Below are positions 47,194 through 55,846 of a stretch of 64,000 nt of DNA, in pieces (position 1 is the first letter of the stretch; each line of letters opens with the position of its first letter). A program made the translations under genes and the position numbers. The notes under the pieces were generated by a model. The model searched no databases and was not told where the DNA came from. It worked only from the letters and a program-made list of their open reading frames with translations. This DNA comes from Leisingera coralii (GTDB lineage: Bacteria > Pseudomonadota > Alphaproteobacteria > Rhodobacterales > Rhodobacteraceae): positions 1-64,000 of the forward strand of contig NZ_JBHUPT010000018.1 of assembly GCF_049056525.1 (NCBI RefSeq), given 5' to 3'.

Positions 47194-47254
47194 CCACACT
47201 TTTTTTTGCGTTACATTTCGCCAAGGGCCGCGCCCGGTCCGAGGGTGGGTGCGA

Positions 47255-47305
47255 AGCGCCCGCCCGTGGGGGCGGATCGGGCGCTGCCCGGCCTCTCGGC
47301 CGGGC
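47255..47305. repeat. Intergenic element (GGGCGCTGCCCGG type), copy 3
   Basis: Arms AGCGCCCG (47255-47262) and CGGGCGCT (47278-47285) are followed by the perfect hairpin GCCCGGCC-TCTC-GGCCGGGC (47286-47305). It is nearly identical to 34408-34438 in its right half and matches the layout of 45788-45837. Copies 2 and 3 flank the DUF488 pair on both sides. Confidence 0.7.
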
Positions 47306-47455
47306 GGGACTTTGACAATCGCAGACATGACAAACGGGGCCGAAGCCCCGTCTTGCAATTGTTGTATGGGTGCTTCCGCCGCATAACGCCGGGGTGCGGG
47401 CACGCAATTGGCTGCGCCAACCGCTTTCGCCCGCCGTCCCTCAAAATGGACAGCC

Positions 47456-49255
<1,800 letters not shown>

Positions 49256-49885
49256 GCTGAGGCATATGATTTGGATTCGGGGTTTGGTCAAGCTCTGGCG
49301 TGCATTGAAAGAAAGGTTGAATTTGGCTGGGGCAAGACTTGCCCAACAAGACTGCAGTCTTTCGCCATGCTTTGCGCCTTTTCCCGGTCAGCGGCCAAGA
49401 CGTGTTGCAAGGGCAGCGCCCCCAAGTTCCAGCTCCATATCTGCCGGTTGTTGATTTCGGGTGGTGCGCCGCTTCTCCTTTCCTGCGGAGGATACTCTCC
49501 AACCGCGGTGACTTGCACGGCACAAACCGAAAGCGTCCAATCCGTTGCCAAGGCCATTTGGACATTCGTCAAGGCACTCCAATAGGCTGGTTTGAGCCTC
49601 CCGCCCGTCCGCAAGGCCGGGCCGCGCCTGACCTTCCCGTCAAACCGCAGGTTTGCCTCCGGCAAAAGGGGAAGGCGCGTTGCGCCTCCCCAAGGTCAGG
49701 CGCGGCCCTCCGCTCTGCAACAGCACCGGAGCCACCGCCAGCACCCGCCGACGGCGTCCGCCCACGCCCAAACCCCGCAAATTCTCCCCGTTCCCTGCAC
49801 GCCTGCGAAAAATGCGCTATACTCCATGCGTACCGCGAGACGCGCGACCCTCTGGTGGGTGACACAGCAAAGGAGGACGACCCGC
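49256..49885. other. Intergenic region upstream of lepA, doubtful small ORF
   Basis: 630 nt without a confident gene. From 49261 to about 49585 the base composition is less GC-rich than the flanks. One plus-strand frame running to 49585 contains a lipobox-like LLLSCGG near 49475, but it has no good start codon or ribosome site. From 49619 to 49708 lies a long inverted repeat. A TATACT hexamer at 49818-49823 may be the -10 of the small gene at 49886. Confidence 0.45.
49619..49708. repeat. Nested cruciform element, copy 3
   Basis: Perfect 17-bp outer arms GGGCCGCGCCTGACCTT (49619-49635) and AAGGTCAGGCGCGGCCC (49692-49708). Inside are AAACC-GCA-GGTTT and GGGG-A-AGGCGC-GTT-GCGCCT-CCCC. The outer arm shares CCTGACCTT with the element at 13355-13418. 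Confidence 0.8.
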
Positions 49886-50068
49886 ATGGATGCAATCAAA
49901 GCCGCTGAGTATGCCCGCGCGCTCTATAGCGCGCATGGCGACAAGGCCGAGGCCGAAGCCGCGCAGAAAATGCGCGAATGCGAAGAGGCCGGCAAGGACG
50001 ACGAGGCCGCAGACTGGAAAGCCGTGCGCCAGGCAGTCCGCGCCATGCGCGGGCCGAACCAGGCTTGA
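49886..50068 (+). CDS. Small acidic/basic helical protein, Rhodobacteraceae type
   Basis: A 60-aa soluble protein (MDAIKAAEYARALYSAHGDK ... WKAVRQAVRAMRGPNQA), highly charged and predicted fully helical. The ribosome site AAAGGAGG 10-15 nt before the ATG is the strongest in the window, implying high expression. Similar small proteins occur widely in Rhodobacteraceae with no assigned function. Confidence 0.75.
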   Translation: MDAIKAAEYARALYSAHGDKAEAEAAQKMRECEEAGKDDEAADWKAVRQAVRAMRGPNQA

Positions 50069-50218
50069 GCACCTGACAGCTGGAGGGCCGCGGCATGCGG
50101 CGCTCCAGCCCTTTCAAACACCCCGTTTACCACGATTGAAACGCATCCCGGCTTGCGGCATACTATGGCCAATTCCGCGGGCATCAGACCCGCTTGCCAA
50201 AAACGGGGCACGAGCCAG

Positions 50219-50530
50219 ATGAAACACTTCCTGACAGCCGCGCTTTGCGCAGGATTCCTTGCAACCCTCGCCCCCTCCGGGGCCGACGCCGGCGCCATCG
50301 AGCGCGCCTGCCGCCAGTCGGACCGCACCGCCGCGACGCCGTCGTTGTGCAACTGCATCCAGAAGGTCGCCAACCGCAGTCTGACGCGCTCGGAGCGCAA
50401 GACCGTCTCCAAGTGGTTTGCCGACCCGCACCAGGCCCAGGTGGTGCGCCAGTCCAGCAACCGCAGCGATGAACGCCTGTGGCAGCGCTACAAGGCCTTT
50501 GGCGATCACGCCGCCCGCAGCTGCGGCTGA
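50219..50530 (+). CDS. Small exported cysteine-containing protein
   Basis: A 103-aa protein with a signal peptide (MKHFLTAALCAGFLATLAPS, cleavage near GADA-GA). The mature part has four cysteines (ERACRQ, SLCNCIQ, ARSCG), so disulfides in the periplasm are likely. Homologues in Rhodobacteraceae are sometimes mislabelled as arginine transporters; at this size and without membrane helices it is not a transporter. A terminator follows at 50556. The function is unknown. Confidence 0.75.
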   Translation: MKHFLTAALCAGFLATLAPSGADAGAIERACRQSDRTAATPSLCNCIQKVANRSLTRSERKTVSKWFADPHQAQVVRQSSNRSDERLWQRYKAFGDHAARSCG

Positions 50531-50555
50531 GCCGGCCCATTGGCGGACTGAAGCG

Positions 50556-50580
50556 AAGGCGTCCCCGCGGGCGCCTTTTT
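50556..50580 (+). terminator. Terminator
   Basis: Stem AAGGCG / CGCCTT with an inner CCCG/CGGG extension and a run of T (50576-50580), 26 nt after the exported-protein stop. Confidence 0.8.
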
Positions 50581-50699
50581 GCTGTTTTGATGCATTTGCG
50601 CTGCGGCATTTTCGCTAGGGGGGAAAGACCCCGCCCCTGGCCCCCTTGACCGGGCCGCGGCAACGCGGAACAAACGGCGCAAGGTATTGGAGCAGTTAG

Positions 50700-51665
50700 A
50701 TGTTGATCAAAGGTGTTACCCTGCGCGGGCTGGAAGTGTTCGAGGCCTTGGCCAAAACCGGCTCGGTGGCGCAGGCGGCGGAGCTGACCGGCCTCAGCCA
50801 GCCCGCCGTCAGCCAGCAGATGCGCAACCTGGAAAAGGCGCTGGACAGCGAGCTGATCGACCACGGCCGCCGTCCGATGGTGCTGACCGCCGCGGGGCGC
50901 AGTTTCCTGGCCCGCACCGAGGCGGTGCTGTCCGAGCTGCGGCTGGCCCAAAGCGAGCTGACGGTGATGGATCTGACCCACCTGCAGGCGCTGTCGATCG
51001 GCCTGATCGACGATTTCGACAATGACCTGACGCCGCGGCTGGCCACCATCCTGGCCGACAGCCTGACCCAGTGCCGGTTCAAGATGATCACCGCCTCCAG
51101 CCATGACATCGTGCGGGCGATGGAGGCGCGCGAGCTGCATATCGCCGTCGCCGCCACCACCGGAGAGCTGCACGAGGGGCTGGTGGAATACCCGCTGGTG
51201 CGCGATCCCTTCATCCTGGTGGCGCCGCGCGGCACGGTCTCGGATGCGGCGCAGGCAGCCGAGCAGCTGCAGGACCTGCCGTTCCTGCGCTACGCCCGCG
51301 AGCAGCTGATCTCGCAGCAGATCGAGGCGCTGCTGGCACGCCAGAAGCTGGAGTTCGAGGACCGGTTCGAGGTCGGCTCGCACCTGGCGCTGATGGCGAT
51401 GGTGGCACGGCGCATCGGCTGGGCGATCACCACACCGCTGGGCTATATGCGCGCCGGGCGCTTCCACGACCAGATCGACGCCTTCCCGCTGCCCTTTGGC
51501 GAGATGTCGCGGACCATTTCGCTGTTCACCGCCGCCGACTGGGCCGACCGGGTCCCGCGCGACGTGGCCGAGACCCTGCGCCGCCTGGTGCAAAGCCAGA
51601 TGATCGACCCGGCGGTGCAGCAGCTGCCGTTCCTGGCGGGCGGCTTCCGGGTGATCGCCGACTAG
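50700..51665 (+). CDS. LysR-family transcriptional regulator
   Basis: A 321-aa regulator. The N-terminal winged helix is clear (LRGLEVFEALAKTGSVAQAA, then LTGLSQPAVSQQMRNLEKAL, residues about 8-65). The effector-binding domain covers about 95-300 (LSIGLIDDFDNDLTPRLATI ... ARRIGWAITTPLGYM). It lacks an obvious divergent target: the gene upstream is in the same direction and has a terminator. It converges on the low-MW phosphatase with one base between the stops. The effector and targets are unknown. Confidence 0.92.
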   Translation: MLIKGVTLRGLEVFEALAKTGSVAQAAELTGLSQPAVSQQMRNLEKALDSELIDHGRRPMVLTAAGRSFLARTEAVLSELRLAQSELTVMDLTHLQALSIGLIDDFDNDLTPRLATILADSLTQCRFKMITASSHDIVRAMEARELHIAVAATTGELHEGLVEYPLVRDPFILVAPRGTVSDAAQAAEQLQDLPFLRYAREQLISQQIEALLARQKLEFEDRFEVGSHLALMAMVARRIGWAITTPLGYMRAGRFHDQIDAFPLPFGEMSRTISLFTAADWADRVPRDVAETLRRLVQSQMIDPAVQQLPFLAGGFRVIAD

Positions 51666-51666
51666 G

Positions 51667-52104
51667 TCAGAGTGCGGCTTTCAGCCCTTTGGCCGCCGCT
51701 TCGATCAGGTCCAGGCAGCCGTCGAAGTCGCGGGTGTAATAGGGGTCGGGCACGTGGTCAGCGCCGGTTTCCGGCGCGTAACCGGTGAACAGGCGCACCG
51801 GGGTTTCGTTACCTGCGGGGCGCAGCATCTCGATGTTGTCCAGATTGCTGGCGTCCATCGCGATGATCAGGTCGAAGGCCTCGAAATCGCCGCGCCGGAA
51901 CTGCCGCGCGCGCAGGTCCGAGATATCCAGCCCGCGCGCCCGCGCCGCTGCCTGCATCGGGCCGTAGGGCGGCTCGCCCACGTGATAGGAGGCGGTGCCG
52001 GCGCTGTCGGTCTCCGCTTCCGGGCACAGCGCGCGGAACACGCCTTCGGCCGCCGGGGAGCGGCAGATGTTTCCTAGGCAGACGAACAGAATACGGGTAG
52101 GCAT
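51667..52104 (-). CDS. Low molecular weight protein-tyrosine phosphatase
   Basis: A 145-aa cytoplasmic phosphatase. The active-site loop C-x5-R-S is CLGNICRSP near the N-terminus, and the general acid aspartate is in HVPDPYYTRDF. Length and the internal SAGTASYHVGEPPYGPM segment fit the family. Bacterial members dephosphorylate tyrosine kinases of polysaccharide export or arginine phosphates; no such partner is adjacent. Start ATG 52104. It is divergent from the sirtuin with 49 nt between starts. Confidence 0.95.
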   Translation of the reverse strand: MPTRILFVCLGNICRSPAAEGVFRALCPEAETDSAGTASYHVGEPPYGPMQAAARARGLDISDLRARQFRRGDFEAFDLIIAMDASNLDNIEMLRPAGNETPVRLFTGYAPETGADHVPDPYYTRDFDGCLDLIEAAAKGLKAAL

Positions 52105-52153
52105 TGGCAAGCAGCTCCTTTGAATGGACGCAGTGATAGGAGGTTCCGGGACA

Positions 52154-52870
52154 ATGGGAAAGACCGCGGCGGCACAGAGCACTGCCAAAATTGTCATCCT
52201 GACCGGCGCCGGGATTTCCGCCGAAAGCGGGCTGGGCACCTTCCGCGACGAGGGCGGGCTCTGGGCGCAGCACCGGATCGAGGATGTGGCGACGCCGGAG
52301 GCTTTCCTGCGCAATCCGGATCTGGTGCACGGCTTCTACAATGCCCGCCGGGCCCAGGCCGCAAAGGCGCAGCCCAATCCCGCGCATCAGGCGCTGGCCC
52401 GGCTGCAGGCGGAACACGCAGGCGAGGTGGTGATCGTCACCCAAAATGTCGACGGGCTGCACGAGGCAGGCGGCGCGTCTGAGGTGCTGCATATGCACGG
52501 CACCCTGGCAGGCGCACTCTGCGCCGCCTGCGGCCACCGCTGGGCTGCGCCGCTGGAGATGCAGACCGGCCAGCCCTGCCCCGCCTGCGCCGCGCCTGCG
52601 GGCCGCCCGGATGTGGTCTGGTTCGGCGAGTTTCCCTATTTCATGGACGAAATCTATGCCCACCTGGCCGGGGCGGATCTGTTTGCCGCCATCGGCACCT
52701 CCGGCGAGGTCTACCCGGCGGCCGCCTTTGTCGACGAGGCACGGGCGGCGGCGGCCCATACGGTGGAGCTGAACCTGGAGCCGTCGGCCACCGCCTCCCG
52801 CTTTGCCGAGCGCCGCTTTGGTCCGGCCAGCGAGACGGTGCCCGCCTGGGTGGCGGAGCTGCTCGCCTAG
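52154..52870 (+). CDS. NAD-dependent protein deacylase (sirtuin)
   Basis: A 238-aa class III sirtuin. The NAD site is ILTGAGISAESGLGTFRD, the catalytic His is in MHGTLAG and VTQNVDGLHEAG is conserved. A zinc ribbon with four cysteines follows (CAACGHRW ... CPAC). The ATG at 52154 is chosen because AGGAGG lies 10 nt upstream; the ATG at 52124 has none. The Gly-Tyr or Ala-Arg markers that separate deacetylase and desuccinylase activities cannot be resolved from what I read. A terminator follows at 52884. Confidence 0.93.
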   Translation: MGKTAAAQSTAKIVILTGAGISAESGLGTFRDEGGLWAQHRIEDVATPEAFLRNPDLVHGFYNARRAQAAKAQPNPAHQALARLQAEHAGEVVIVTQNVDGLHEAGGASEVLHMHGTLAGALCAACGHRWAAPLEMQTGQPCPACAAPAGRPDVVWFGEFPYFMDEIYAHLAGADLFAAIGTSGEVYPAAAFVDEARAAAAHTVELNLEPSATASRFAERRFGPASETVPAWVAELLA

Positions 52871-52883
52871 CCGCAGGCGGCAA

Positions 52884-52907
52884 AAAGCCCGCCACCGGGC
52901 GGGCTTT
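52884..52907. terminator. Bidirectional terminator
   Basis: Stem AAAGCCCGCC-ACCG-GGCGGGCTTT between the convergent sirtuin and copper-chaperone genes; A-rich on the left and T-rich on the right, so usable from both sides. Confidence 0.8.
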
Positions 52908-52960
52908 GGGCGCGAAGGAGGGCCGCAGCGCGGCCTGACGCCGCGCCCGCCCTGCCGGGC

Positions 52961-53449
52961 TTAGTTTGTGTGGCCGGAGTGATCCATCTGGCCGTGGCCC
53001 TCGGCCTTGCGCTCCAGATCGACCGGCACCTCGATCTCGATCTCGCCGGCCTTTTCGAACACCAGCGTGACCTTCACCACGTCGCCGTGGTTCAGCGCCT
53101 GGTTCAGGCCCATGAACATGATGTGGTCGCCGCCGCGCGTCAGCATGTGGGTTTCACCGGCAGGCACGGCAAAGCCCTCCTCAACATGCATCATCTTCAT
53201 GACGCCGTCATCGCCCTCCTTGTGGGTGTGCAGCTGCACCCTGGCCGCCACGTCAGAGCGTACATCAATCAGCTGATCGTCTTCGCCGCCCTTGTTCATG
53301 ATTTCCATGAAGGCCGCACCGGCCTTGGCTGTGGGCGAGGACACGCGTGCGTATTGGCCGTGCACCATGATCATGGCATCGCCCGCAAAGGCGGAGGTGG
53401 CAAAGGCAGCGGCTGCCGCGGCTGCAAAGACAACAGACTTCAGGGACAT
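52961..53449 (-). CDS. Copper chaperone PCu(A)C family protein
   Basis: A 162-aa periplasmic protein with a signal peptide (SVVFAAAAAAAFATSAFAGD). The copper-binding pattern of Met and His is present (LHTHKEGDDGVMKMMHV, HMLTRGGDHIMFMGL). The C-terminal tail GHGQMDHSGHTN is an additional His/Met-rich segment found in several alphaproteobacterial members. It delivers Cu(I) to cytochrome oxidase or other periplasmic sites. The DUF2946 gene is 56 nt upstream on the same strand, a recurrent copper-related pair. Confidence 0.93.
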   Translation of the reverse strand: MSLKSVVFAAAAAAAFATSAFAGDAMIMVHGQYARVSSPTAKAGAAFMEIMNKGGEDDQLIDVRSDVAARVQLHTHKEGDDGVMKMMHVEEGFAVPAGETHMLTRGGDHIMFMGLNQALNHGDVVKVTLVFEKAGEIEIEVPVDLERKAEGHGQMDHSGHTN

Positions 53450-53504
53450 TTCCTGTCTCCTCTCAGTGGATATTCAGTTTTCAAATGGGTGGTTTTCTTG
53501 GCCG

Positions 53505-53855
53505 TCAGACGGCGGCAGGAGGTGCGCGGGCGGTGGCGCGCAGGACGTCCTGCGCCGAAGCGAGCGCAGCCTGCTGCCCCGCCGTCACTTCGCTGCAAGC
53601 CGCAGCCGGCAGCACCAGCCCGGCGGGCTGCGCCACCGCGTCCAGCACATGCATCACGCAGTCAGGGCAATTGTGCGGCGGCTTGGCCGGCTGGCCCTCG
53701 CTGTCGACATAAATGGTGACCGGGCCGGTGCCGGTGCAGATCACCATCTGCCCGGCGGCATCGCGCTCCCCCTGCCGGGCGGCAGCACTATGCGCCGTCA
53801 GGGCGACCGTCAGGGCCAGGAACAGGCCAAGGCATATGCGCAGGATGCGTGTCAT
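53505..53855 (-). CDS. DUF2946-like exported protein
   Basis: A 116-aa predicted exported protein. The N-terminal signal peptide is TRILRICLGLFLALTVALTA. The mature part carries cysteines in a HNCPDCVMHVL motif, as in DUF2946 proteins, plus single cysteines (MVICTGTG, AACSEV). DUF2946 genes recur beside PCu(A)C or copper-transport genes. Start ATG 53855; a GTG just before it lacks support. It probably forms an operon with the copper chaperone downstream. The exact role is unknown. Confidence 0.75.
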   Translation of the reverse strand: MTRILRICLGLFLALTVALTAHSAAARQGERDAAGQMVICTGTGPVTIYVDSEGQPAKPPHNCPDCVMHVLDAVAQPAGLVLPAAACSEVTAGQQAALASAQDVLRATARAPPAAV

Positions 53856-53918
53856 CACAGGCAGGTATGCCCCTGCCGCGTGCCGCCTGCAAGACGCAAC
53901 CCTGCGGCAGATTGCGCA

Positions 53919-53955
53919 AACGCAAACACCGCGCAGAGTTGCCTCTGCGCGGTGT
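53919..53955 (-). terminator. Terminator of rpmB
   Basis: A perfect 13-bp stem ACACCGCGCAGAG-TTGC-CTCTGCGCGGTGT (53926-53955), followed on the minus strand by TTTGCGTTTG, 35 nt after the rpmB stop. Confidence 0.8.
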
Positions 53956-53990
53956 GCGTAATCCGATCCGGTGAAGGGATCAGGCCAGGA

Positions 53991-54281
53991 TTAAGCCTGT
54001 GCGGCTTGTGCCTTGGCGATCTCTTTCTTCACTTTCAGCGCGTTTGCCGACAGCTCTTCGTCCTTGGCTTTGGCCAGGAACGCGTCCAGGCCGCCGCGGT
54101 GGTCGACCGAGCGCAGGGCGGCTGCGGAGATGCGCAGCTTGATGCCGCGGCCCAGAACTTCGGACTGCAGGGTCACGTCGTTCAGGTTGGGCAGAAAGCG
54201 GCGCTTGGTTTTGTTGTTGGCGTGGCTGACATTGTTGCCAGTCATCGGGCCTTTTCCGGTCAGTTCGCAACGGCGCGACAT
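53991..54281 (-). CDS. rpmB: 50S ribosomal protein L28
   Basis: A 96-aa ribosomal protein. The signature SRRCELTGKGPMTGNNVSHA and NNKTKRRFLPNL are diagnostic of L28, and the alpha-proteobacterial C-terminal extension (AKAKDEELSANALKVKKEIA) is present. It is a single gene with a strong terminator at 53926. It lacks zinc ligands of the C+ type, having only one cysteine. Confidence 0.97.
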   Translation of the reverse strand: MSRRCELTGKGPMTGNNVSHANNKTKRRFLPNLNDVTLQSEVLGRGIKLRISAAALRSVDHRGGLDAFLAKAKDEELSANALKVKKEIAKAQAAQA

Positions 54282-54513
54282 ATCTTCATCCTTCGTTTCT
54301 GGAGGCGCTGGCAGTCCGGCGCCATATCACAAGGGGCGCGGCCATTGGCTGCGCCCGAAAACTGGTCCGCTGCTCTTACGCTCAACCGGCAACAGCGTCA
54401 AGTGATTCAACTCAGCTTTCTTGCCCGGCTTACTGCACCCTTTTCCAGCCTGCCGCAAGGGGCTTAGGGCACCGGCCCGCGCCGCCCGCACGCCACGGAA
54501 AGGCCGGCAGGCC

Positions 54514-55491
54514 TCAGGCAGCGCCGAGGGCCTTCAGCATGATCCGCGCAGCCTCGCCCGGGCTTTTGCCGCCCTCGGCCACGGCCCCCGCAAGATCCGC
54601 CATCTGCGCCTTTGCCTCCGGCGTCTCCAGCCGCGCCAGCAGCGCCTGGCGCACTTCCTGGTCGAACCAGTAGCAGGCCTGATCGGCGCGGCGGCGGTCC
54701 CAGTGGTCGTTTTCCTTGCGCCAGGCGGTCAGGGTCTGCATCTCCTCCCAGGCTTTGTCCAGCCCGTGCTCCTCCACCGCCGAAACCATCAGCGCCTTGG
54801 GGAAGCCCTCCGGATCCTGCCGGCGCTTGCGCAGCAGACGCAGCGCACCGGCGTAATCGGCGCAGGTGCGGGTCGCCACCGGTTTCAGGGGCCCGTCCGC
54901 CTTGTTCACCAGGATGAGGTCGGCCATTTCCATGATGCCGCGCTTCACCCCCTGCAGCTCATCGCCGCCCGCAGGCGCCAGCAGCAGCAGGAACAGGTCC
55001 GACATCTCCGCCACCACGGTTTCCGACTGGCCGACGCCGACGGTCTCGATCAGCACCACGTCGAAGCCTGCTGCCTCGCACAAGGCCACCGCTTCGCGGG
55101 AGCGGCGCGCGACGCCGCCCAGGTGGCTCTGGCTGGGGGACGGGCGGATGAAGGCGTTGCGCTCGCGGCTGAGCCGCTCCATCCGGGTCTTGTCGCCCAG
55201 GATCGAGCCTCCGGAGCGGGCAGAGCTGGGATCCACCGCCAGCACCGCCACCCGCAGGCCGAGGCCGGTCAGCATCATGCCGAAGCTTTCGATGAAGGTG
55301 GATTTGCCCACCCCCGGCGTGCCGGACAGGCCGATGCGCAGCGACTGGCGCTTGTGTTTTGCCAGTTCCGACAGCAGCTCGCCTGCCTTGGCGCGGTGAT
55401 CCTCGCGGCCGCTTTCCACCAGGGTGATGGCACGGGCCAGCGCCCGGCGGTCGCCATCGAGGATCTTCTGTGTCAGCTGTTCGGTATCCAT
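54514..55491 (-). CDS. meaB: MeaB/ArgK-family GTPase (methylmalonyl-CoA mutase chaperone)
   Basis: A 325-aa G3E-type GTPase. The P-loop is GLSGTPGVGKSTFIESF and the switch regions VDPSSARSGGSILGDKTRME and IETVGVGQSET are typical of MeaB. G4 is LVNKADG. Known members gate cofactor loading and protect methylmalonyl-CoA mutase. No mutase gene is in the window. Start ATG 55491. It is alone on the minus strand. Confidence 0.93.
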   Translation of the reverse strand: MDTEQLTQKILDGDRRALARAITLVESGREDHRAKAGELLSELAKHKRQSLRIGLSGTPGVGKSTFIESFGMMLTGLGLRVAVLAVDPSSARSGGSILGDKTRMERLSRERNAFIRPSPSQSHLGGVARRSREAVALCEAAGFDVVLIETVGVGQSETVVAEMSDLFLLLLAPAGGDELQGVKRGIMEMADLILVNKADGPLKPVATRTCADYAGALRLLRKRRQDPEGFPKALMVSAVEEHGLDKAWEEMQTLTAWRKENDHWDRRRADQACYWFDQEVRQALLARLETPEAKAQMADLAGAVAEGGKSPGEAARIMLKALGAA

Positions 55492-55846
55492 GCGCGTCTT
55501 CCTGATGTGTTGGGCGGACCTTGGCGCAAGCGTGGCGGCAAAGTCCAGCCCCTGCCGTCTGCCGGGCACCCTACATCAGCGGGCGCCGCAGGAAAGGCGG
55601 CAAATCCGCCGCGCCTGATGCGGTTTGCGCAGTGCAGGCAGCGCCCCGCCCCCACCCCTGCCTCGAAAAACAATCATGCAAAAGCAGACTGTCCCGCCCG
55701 GCTGAAGGCCGGGCTGCGCCGGCCCGCCCCCATGGGGCGGCGCATTCGCACCACCCCGCGGGCCTCTGCAACCCTCAGCATTCTGCCAACAAGCTCCTTC
55801 TCATGACACCGCTAGACCTCTCCCTCCCCTTTGGCGATAAGGCGGC
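55492..55846. other. Intergenic region between meaB and hrpB
   Basis: 355 nt shared by two divergent genes. It includes GC-rich palindromes (CCCGGCTGAAGGCCGGG at 55699-55715 and GCCCGCCCCCATGGGGCGGC at 55723-55742) that resemble the other intergenic elements. No small gene is convincing. Confidence 0.5.
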
